A DNA stretch of 64,000 nt from Nemertoderma westbladi (taxonomy: Eukaryota; Xenacoelomorpha; Nemertodermatida; Nemertodermatidae): positions 1 through 64,000 of the forward strand of contig JAUCBJ010003342.1 in the NCBI GenBank assembly GCA_032718475.1. Direction: 5' to 3'. Of the stretch, positions 56,072 to 64,000 are shown in pieces. Numbering within the stretch: position 1 is the first letter of the stretch; every line of letters starts with the position of its first letter. Below the pieces are notes generated by a model. That model was given only the letters and a program-made list of their open reading frames with translations, made no database searches and had not been told where the DNA came from. The position numbers and the translations under genes were made by a program.

Positions 56072-59000
56072 TTAATACTGGGCCTGACCTGTATAGAACG
56101 TTCCATTAAACAGAGTCATTCCGTTTCCAAGAACGAGTTTCAAGGAACTGAGTGTATCGGCCGAATTCGGTAGTTGACTAGTTGAGTAGTCACCTGGCTG
56201 TGCTATGTCTATAGCACCATCGAAGTTGTCAGTGTACAAAATCCAGCTACAAATTATAATTATACTACAATTATGTGTATTATCAAGTAATTTTTCAATA
56301 ATAATTATCAATAAGTATATTATCAGTACTTGTTTATTAGAAGACCGTAAGGGCTAATTGCTGTACAATCACACTTTTTTTTCAAAATCAGTTCTCGGGA
56401 TATCATCGAATTACTTTTAATTAGATGCTTTTAAATAGATCTCGGACATACAAGGTATCAGATAGTATCTCCAGGTCTATTTTTTACCTGAGCCGCTAGC
56501 TGAATGGTTAGAGCGTCAGACTTCCAACTCGGAGGTAACCAGTTCGATCCCACCTGGACGTCATTGCCGACTTTGCAAAAGCTGTGCCCAACAAAAAGTT
56601 ATTTTAAAAATTTAAAATTACCGTTAGGGCTTACTTGTTGAGAGGTATATGAGCCGCTATAACTCTCTCAAACTGCTATAACTCTGTCAAACTGTCCTGA
56701 TCTTAGGGCCTGATGGTCTTCTAGCCATCTTGCTGGCTCTCTAGTAAATAATTTTATGACAATTTTAATACTGTATAAGACTCTGCACTATAATCGAGTT
56801 TTATTGGTGTTGTAAGGGTCTAAGCCACGATTCTAAGTAAAACAAATTCCTTTTTATCATATGGCCATTTCGTGTCTTAACACACGTCTTCAGTGATATA
56901 AATACAGTATATATTAAAATGTTTACATAATTTACATATTAAAATAAGTACGTACGCGGTTAAATTTAATTGAATAATATACTGTAAAAGATACTAATTT
57001 ACGAGGCTATCGTACTGTATATGCCTGGTTACGAGGGTACTATTAAATAATTAAAATAAATAAAATTATGAGCAGTGGTAAAAAGAGAGATTAGGCTGAC
57101 ATGGAGGATAGATTAAATTAAAATAGGTAAGTAAAATAAAGTTAAAAATATAATTGTATGATACTTTATAAATCGATAAAATGCGAAGTGTGGCTAAGGA
57201 TAGGCTAGGTAGACCAGGCTAGGTAGATACAATTAATTAAGCTAAAATAAGTAAAAATAAATAAAAAGATATACGGCGATTTAGGTATGGATGGCTAGGT
57301 AGATACAATTAATTAAGTTAAAATAAGTAAAAATAAATAAAAAGATATACGCGATTTAGGTATGGATGGCTAGGTAGATACAATTAATTAAGTTAAAATA
57401 AGTAAAAATAAATAAAAATATATACGGCGATTTAGGTATGGATGGCTTGGTAGATACAATTAATTAAGTTAAAATAAGTAAAAATAAATAAAAATATATA
57501 CGCGATTTAGGTATGGATGGCTAGGTAGATACAATTAATTAAGTTAAAATAAGTAAAAATAAATAAAAATATATACGGCGATTTAGGTATGGATGGTTAG
57601 GGAGATACAATTAATTAAGTTAAAATAAGTAAAAATAAATAAAAATATATACGCGATTTAGGTATGGATGGCTAGGTAGATACAATTAATTAAGTTAAAA
57701 TAAGTAAAAATAAATAAAAAGATATACGGCGATTTAGGTATGGATGGCTAGGGAGATACAATTAAATAAAATGAAATAAAGTTGAAATTAAATGAAATAA
57801 ATTTAAATTATTTAAAACATGACCAGATAATCGATAAATTTCATAAAATGAGATAAAGTTGATAGATGACACCACAATGCTGGAATAAATTACTGCAGGT
57901 CTATCAGCTGTTGAAACGAGCCGCATACAATAATAAAATATATAATATAACACCACCATCGAAGGTACGCTAATGTTATACAAATTGAATTGAGTTACAA
58001 AAAGCAGAATGATTTAGTATAATGGTGGAATAACTTTGTTGAGGGGAGGGCGGTGTAGATTAATAAGGATGGCTTCAGTGTGAATACGCCGGTGGTGATT
58101 ACGAAATTGCTGTACGCAGGTAACAGTATATTTCCGACACTCGGCGAAGTGTTCCAGAAGGATGACTTCTGGGTTGCTGGTCACCACGTTCGGTTTGTTG
58201 GGTTTAGGAGGGGCATTTAGGGACTTCCGATATTCTTGGATATTCTCCCGGTGCTTGTTGAGTCGTTTGTGGAGGTGCTGCTCAGTTCGGCCGAGGTAGT
58301 ACTGGGGCGGGTGTTCATTGCACGTTATTATATGTATAAATCATTATGGGCCTTACAGTTGAACCGGCCTCGAATACGGTCTCCCCATGGTGTGTGTGAG
58401 AGGTCGTTAATCACTGGGCATGTTAGACACCGAGATTGACCACACGGGTGGTTGCCAAGTGCTAGGGTTGGTTCTCGTTTTCGTATAAGTAATTTACCCA
58501 AACTAGGTTCGTTACGTGGTATCGAAAGCCCGTGGGCGTGAAGGCGTTTGTTATGCCTACTGGTAACCGCGTTGAGTGAGGGAAGGAATTGTGGCGTGGT
58601 TGGTAAATACACGATTTGATCGCTAGGTGGCGCAGGTAGTATTTTAGGCCGTTTTATTGGGGGGAGGGCAGGTGATGGGTCCCATGCGTACATAGTTAGA
58701 AGGAAGTTAAGGGGATAGCCACGCAATTTACATTTGTCCAAGTATTGGTGCCTGTAGATCCTAAAAACTGAATGCGAGTCAGTCACACGCCGAATTCGAA
58801 GAACTTCGGATTTCACAATAGCCAGAAGGGCCGGTTTATGGTGGAAGCTGGCGTATGCTCTGCACTATGGTACTGACAAACACCAGGCACAGTCACTCAT
58901 CTATGGCATTCTAAAAACGTATATTCGTCATAGGAAATGTTTAACACTAGTTGGCAAAGCCGGTGATTCTAGTTTTACCATGACCTATTTTTATTTCTTT

Positions 59001-59501
59001 CATTTTGTTGCCAAATTTTCCTAACATATATTAAATTGTATGAAACCAATATGAATCTATTCTAGAATGCATTGTAACAGAACCGAAATCCTGAATATGT
59101 AAAGTCTATGACAACTTAATTATCCTATTCTTCTAATAAACCCTATATTAGAGAGCGGGTTTCAAATTAAATGGTTGGTTGATATTTGATTTGGATATTG
59201 TTCTAAAATAAACATTGTTTCAAGTGGATCACATTTATACTAACGTTCCACACACGACTCTTACAGAAGAGACAACGTCATTCATTCCGTCGGATGATAA
59301 CTGGGTGGAGTCAGTCGTCATTGAGTACTCTTTGGATATGCCTGACTGGTCATCGTCCTGGTACAACCAAATCTCAGGTATGCAGCCTGAGATTTCCTCA
59401 CAATAGGCTGGAGTGCTCGACCAGACCACTAGAGTGATCCCCCCGACGACCCCCAACATAAAGGTACCTAAATGCATTGTAGATCCAGCAGACCCTAGCA
59501 A
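56072..59501 (-). CDS. Secreted beta/gamma-crystallin, two exons
   Basis: Exon 1 is 59477-59245 (an in-frame ATG also exists at 59501), donor GTTAGT; exon 2 is 56246-56072, acceptor 'aatttgtag'. The intron is about 3.0 kb and the split Thr codon is in frame (phase 2). About 135 residues: signal peptide (MHLGTFMLGVVGGITLVVW, likely cleaved near AYC-EE), Greek-key motif 1 IWLYQDDDQSGISKEYSMTT with MNDVVSSVRVV, then motif 2 WILYTDNFDGAIDIAQPGDY with SADTLSSLKLV. NDVVSS in motif 1 fits the N/D-N/D-x-x-S/T-S calcium-binding consensus; motif 2 has ADTLSS, one position off. Single-domain calcium-binding crystallins are known from tunicates and other invertebrates. Donor GTTAGT is non-optimal, so RNA data would confirm the joint. 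Confidence 0.8.
56490..56575 (+). repeat. tRNA-derived SINE head
   Basis: GAGCCGCTAGCTGAATGGTT with AGAGCG (A-box region), then 'ggtaaccagttcgatcccac' (B box). The stem pairings are imperfect and no CCA-adjacent acceptor pairing is evident, so it is a SINE or tRNA pseudogene in the crystallin upstream/intron region rather than a working tRNA. Confidence 0.6.
57240..57775. repeat. 75-76-bp minisatellite, seven copies
   Basis: Unit includes 'gatttaggtatggatggcta', 'gatacaattaattaagttaa' and 'aataagtaaaaataaata'. Lies in the crystallin intron. Non-coding. Confidence 0.9.
58014..58816 (-). pseudogene. Penelope-like element, C-terminal GIY-YIG endonuclease fragment
   Basis: Reads NEPSLGKLLIRKREP, NHPCGQSRCLTCPVI and FNCKAHNDLYI, then after a 1-base frameshift near 58330 continues IITCNEHPPQYYLGRTEQHL, HKRLNKHRENI, ... 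ILLEHFAECRKY and ends at TAA 58014. The PCG-x2-RC-x-TCP block followed by Y-I-I-x-C and Y-x-G-R-T is the pattern before and in the GIY-YIG domain of Penelope-like retroelements. The RT part is not found upstream. It lies inside the crystallin intron. Confidence 0.75.
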
Positions 59502-61065
59502 TATATATTATCTAGTTGTCTAATTATCTAAATAAATCCACAAATGCAAACATATAATTTGTTTTAATTGGTATAATACACGTTTATGCTTCTCAGTGTA
59601 TATTGTTTATACTGCTCTACTACACTGCTAACTAACTAGTGGTTGTTATTCCACATATTATGAGGGCAATGCATGCCAATGGTGATGATCGGATGTGTGC
59701 ACTGTGCATGAGTATAGATTTTACTCAGGAAGAGCATACTCCGTATGGGTTAACATATTTATGTTAGGTAATATAATTAGATTTATGTTGGGTAATTAGG
59801 CGATGGGATGATGTGTCTTGCTGTTATATATTGATCATTTTCCTCATATTATTTCTAGGAAAAAGCTTATTAATCTGTTAATGTAAAATCAGCAGTAAGT
59901 AGATCAGTTGTGTAATGTGAAGACTGCTTGGCGCCTATTTCTATTGTACTGCTGCACTAACTGCGGTTCTGTTAATGGATGATTTGGTCTTCGGTATTTT
60001 GAATTTAACAACACTTTTAATACATTTTTAATTTGTTTGGATAATTATTATGGGCGAATGTATTATATGCGGAACCCACGAAACGAGATCGCCCCGGACG
60101 CCTGTGCCGACGCTGCAAAGATGCCTCAACAACATCGTTGTCACATTCCCAACCTAGTGTTAATTATGCGAAACAAACGGGACCGCGTAATGTCCGATCA
60201 CCATCCAACACCCCTTTGGCACCACACTCGCCACGCCCCCTACTATCAACGATGAATTATGATGTTCAACAATCCAGCGATGACGAACGCCCCCCACCAT
60301 AATGGGCATATTTTCAGTGATACACCAGTCAGACAGGTAGCCATTGCATATTTCACCCCCCAACGCTACTTATATTAATTTAACTTCTGTATCTATAACT
60401 AACTATGCATTGCTATGGTTTTTTATGTTTTTTTATTTATTTTATTTTGTATCCACTGTAACTATTGTTTGTGACTGTTGTTTGTGACGTGTACATATTT
60501 TTAATTTTTTATTTAAAGATCCGTTTTTAGTTATATTTTTGCCCTAATTGTGTGTTTATTATACTTTCTATTGAATACTTTTAAATAATGTACCTGTCCT
60601 GTATAAATATGTGTTTTATCTGTTTTTAGCGTATATAATAATCTTAATTGATTTCCAAATTGACTTTTAAAATGTGTTTTATTTGCCATTGTAAAGACCT
60701 ATATAATATATGTACAGTAGGCTCTAGTAATTTTTGTGGTAGCTAGTAATTAATATATATTGGTTGGATGCGTGGGGTGTGGTGGGTTGGGGGAATAGGG
60801 CGGGTTTCAGGTGTGGGGTGGTGGGTTTGAGGTGTGGGATGTTTGGTTGACAGTTTGGGGTGTTTGGTTGGAGGTGTAGGATGGTGGGCTGGAAGTATGT
60901 GACAAATGCTTCCAATGGCATGGTGGGTTGGCGGAGGTGTCTCGTGTCCGAGAAGCCCAATAAACGGAAAAGCTCAAAAACTGCAGCCTTTTCATTTTCT
61001 GGGGAGGTTTATTTCATTTTTTTTATTTACTAGCCAGTTACTTGACTAGCTAAATTTTCTAAACA
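59502..61065. other. No confident gene
   Basis: AT-rich. Includes a G-rich 'ggtgtttggttgg'-like tract (60765-60880). The short ORF at 60037-60255 has no recognisable domain. Confidence 0.45.
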
Positions 61066-61124
61066 GACCACCCCAGTAAAAGAAAAATCTCAGTATAGTA
61101 GCTTTTTCGTTTACTGGGGTGGTC
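61066..61124. repeat. Imperfect inverted repeat around CTGGGGTGGTC
   Basis: 'gaccaccccagtaaaagaaa' at 61066 and its inverse 'ttcgtttactggggtggtc' ending at 61124. Weaker related pieces occur near 60995 and 61285, suggesting a short dispersed repeat. Confidence 0.65.
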
Positions 61125-62269
61125 AATTTCTTGTAATTGCGACCATCATACTCATATTTTTATTTAGTAGGTAGTTACTAGCTAAATTTGACTAGCTATA
61201 TTTGCTTCACAAACGCTTTATTACACGATTGTTCAAAGAAATTTCACTGGAAATGAGGTAAAAACGAGCCTTAACATTTTCAACAGACAACCCCAGTTAC
61301 CGAAAAAGCGCCCAAAGATCTTTACTGACATAATCACATGAGGGTGCCGTCCAATCTTAGAAGCTTTATTCGCAACACTATTTTTGTCCGACTACACTGT
61401 GAACAAATGATACTTTTATCACACGAACATTTTGGAAACCCAAACATGATAAATTCATTCTTGTCATTTATTTCTCAGAATAAACGGTATCTAAGTATAA
61501 TACATATATTTTATACAATCTACTCACAGATTTAAGAAATATGCATATAATTTGAAAGGCAATGTAAAAATAATTTTACTACCCGCCAGGAATATAAAAA
61601 ATCACGAATTTTGTGAGCATTAAAAGCCTTTTATTCAAACAATTAGACTGGTATTTAGCATACATTTTTTCCGATGCACACAAAACTTGAGTCCCTTCCA
61701 TTGCCTTACAATACGCTAATAATATGCATATTTTTTATGCGATTTTCACGTGATGCACTATATTTTACAATTCCATACTCATATTTGAGTAAATCAATTG
61801 TAGATGAATGACTCCATTGAATTTTTGTAATTGCAGGTTGTATTTTAGATTTTTTTACTCTACATTATTTGGAGGCAGGTGCGAAGTTAGACCCATTTTT
61901 ATTATCAGAGACTTGACAACTGACCCTAACCAAGGACCAACACGAAACACAGACAGTATGACACCGTCAACTGACCCTAACCAAGGACCCAAATGAAACA
62001 CTGCCAAAATTTAAAAACAAATTTTAGCTATATACCAAATAATTACTAGCTAACCAGACCATAATACATCACTGCCACTACAGTATGTAGGGAATGGCCA
62101 ATTCTGCTCAGCCTACTTGAGTAATAAAATGGATCCAATTCCGCACCTTCCAAATTATTTGACAATTATTAATTGAACGAAAAAAATGTTGTTTGTTTGT
62201 TCAAAATTTAATAAAAGTGTGTTATTCCACTGTAAATCAATAAACTGAATTTCTTTACCTATTTTTCAG
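61125..62269. other. No confident gene
   Basis: AT-rich spacer with a duplicated 'actgaccctaaccaaggacc' (61919 and 61971). Confidence 0.45.
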
Positions 62270-62490
62270 AACTGACGACTGTATTAGAGGAAATAGTAAA
62301 TGAGATGATCAAGCAACACAAACCAATGATGAATGAAATCAAGAATCTAGGTGAAAAAATGAACGACATGCATGAGGATGTGAAAAAGCTACTGGAAAAG
62401 GTAAACAGCTCTACATATCACCAAGTTTTCAGCCTCATCATAATGGCAGTGATAGGCTACCAAAGCAATACTCTTGGCTCTGCGTATTGA
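62270..62490 (+). CDS. Possible terminal exon: coiled coil plus hydrophobic tail
   Basis: Strong acceptor 'acctatttttcag', then ELTTVLEEIVNEMIKQHKPM, NEIKNLGEKMNDMHEDVKKL and VFSLIIMAVIGYQS before TGA at 62488. A heptad-like helical segment and a short hydrophobic tail. It could be the end of a host gene with exons to the left, or an isolated ORF. A donor-like GTAAAC follows LLEK at 62401. No family recognised. Confidence 0.35.
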
Positions 62491-62579
62491 AAAAAAATGG
62501 GTTGATCCATGACCTTTTCAATAATTAATATTGTGGTAATATTGAAGCTAAAAGATGGAAGATGACACTGTTTGGAGAG

Positions 62580-64000
62580 CCAATGCGATAGTGATATGCA
62601 TAGTGGGTGTCCCGTCCCAGGCCATGTTCCATATTTGGAACAATACTTTAATGTGGACGAATATGGTTCCAATTTGTTCCATATATGAAATGTTCCATAT
62701 TTAGAACTGTGGCGTTCAGAACATTCCAGAACATGTACACACCAATTTAAGCAATTATCAGCATTGGTGCTGGAATATTCCGGAACAAAACAATTCCAGC
62801 AAAAATCATAATGTTCTGCAACACTCTGTAACATCTGACTGCCAAAGAGAACTTTGTTTCAAGAGAATATTGTTCCAAATATGGAACAAATGATTTACTT
62901 GTTCCATATATGGAACGTTGTTCCATATATGGAACAATACTTTGATATTGTTGAATATTAACAATATTGTTCCAAACATGGAACAAATGATTAACTTGTT
63001 CCATATATGGAACAATACTTTAATATTGTTGAATATTAACAATATTGTTCCAAATATGGAACAAATGATTAACCTGTTCCATATATGGAACAATACTTTA
63101 ATATTGTTGAATATTAACAATATTGTTCCAAATATGGAACAAATAATTAACTTGTTCCATATATGGAACAATACTTTAATATTGTTGAATATTAACAATA
63201 TTGTTCCAAATATGGAACAAATGATTAACTTGTTCCATATATGGAACGATACTTTAATATTGTTGAATATTAACAATATTGTTCCAAATATGGAACAAAT
63301 AATTAACTTGTTCCATATATGGAATATTACTTTAATATTTTTGAATATTAACAATATTGTTCCAAATATGGAACAAATAATTAACTTGTTCCAGATATGG
63401 AACAATACTTTAATATTGATGAATATTAACAATTTTGTTCCAAATATGGAACAAATGATTAACTTGTTCCATATATGGAACAATACTTTAATATTGTTGA
63501 ATATTAACAATATTGTTCCAAATATGGAACAAATGATTAACCTGTTCCATATATGGAACAATACTTTAACATTGTTGAATATTAACAATATTGTTCCAAA
63601 TATGGAACAAATGATTAAACTGTTCCATATATGGAATATTACTTTAATATTTTTGAATATTAACAATATTGTTCCAAATATGGAACAAATAATTAACCTG
63701 TTCCATATATGGAACAATACTTTAATATTGTAGAATATTAACAATATTGTTCCAAATATGGAACAAATAATTAACCTGTTCCATATATGGAATATTACTT
63801 TAATATTGCTGAATATTAACAATATTGTTCCATAAAAAGAACAAATGATTAACCTGTTCCATATATGGAACAATACTTTAATATTGCTGAATATTAACAA
63901 TATTGTTCCAAATATGGAACAAATGATTAACTTGTTCCATATATGGAACGATACTTTAATATTGTTGAATATTAACAATATTGTTCCAAATATGGAACAA
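62580..64000. repeat. 78-bp palindromic satellite, reaching the window end
   Basis: A regular array from about 62870 with ~14 units of 78 bp, preceded by degenerate units from about 62580. Each unit contains the perfect palindrome GTTCCATATATGGAAC, a diverged GTTCCAAATATGGAAC and the inverted pair AATATTGTT/AACAATATT. Because 78 is divisible by 3, long spurious ORFs exist on both strands (26-residue repeats such as FHIWNNTLILLNINNIVP); these are not genes. Confidence 0.93.

Noticed and set aside
56490-56575. Functional tRNA gene
   Set aside because: A and B boxes are visible but anticodon and acceptor stems do not pair; a SINE head is more likely.
62806-63978. 390-codon minus and 271-codon plus ORFs
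   Set aside because: Both are products of a 78-bp satellite whose length is divisible by 3; the residues simply repeat every 26.

Overview
This is a repeat-dominated metazoan nuclear window, probably from a marine invertebrate (species not determinable). The evidence is AT-rich DNA, LTR, LINE and Penelope-type retroelements, DNA-transposon derivatives, several minisatellites, and intron-split exons for a fibronectin-II/EGF protein and secreted beta/gamma-crystallins. I see no bacterial genes, rRNA genes or CRISPR arrays.

Positions 1-42780 are nested transposons. A large BEL/Pao-type element (E1, minus strand) has its 5' LTR at 40651-42780 and its 3' LTR at 4662-8644. E1 reads leader, gag, RT/RNase H, integrase, then a second long ORF. 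A second BEL/Pao element (E2, plus strand, 9968-28202, 18.2 kb) sits inside that second ORF. E2 has 1.17-kb LTRs with TG...CA ends and a 5-bp CTTGT target duplication. E2 also carries gag-pol followed by its own diverged copy of the second ORF. Both copies of that ORF have a segment resembling a DEDDy 3'-5' exonuclease (RNase D/WRN type) followed by three CCHC-like zinc knuckles. This accessory 'exo/knuckle' ORF in the env position is the main candidate for an undescribed system.

E1 has been a target for other insertions: a TTAA-flanked piggyBac-like MITE in its RT (35696-37265), a 910-bp TIR element (5220-6129) and a 935-bp solo LTR (6174-7108) in its left LTR, and a Ty3/gypsy-like element (about 480-4661) that truncates that LTR. 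The gypsy element has lost RT and RNase H to an in-frame 12-bp tandem array. E1 also contains nine copies of a 20-bp palindrome, six of them inside ORFs and read in all three frames.

From 42781 rightwards the content is a piggyBac fragment, a decayed LINE split by a foldback element, and minus-strand host exons: cbEGF (46646-46777) and fibronectin-II-like (50429-50617), both phase 1-1. The end of the FN2-like exon with its splice donor is amplified about 38 times in the adjacent intron. Further right are an R2-type LINE remnant, a crystallin-like terminal exon, a complete two-exon secreted beta/gamma-crystallin gene (56072-59501, minus), a Penelope-like fragment, several minisatellites, and a 78-bp satellite that runs off the window end.
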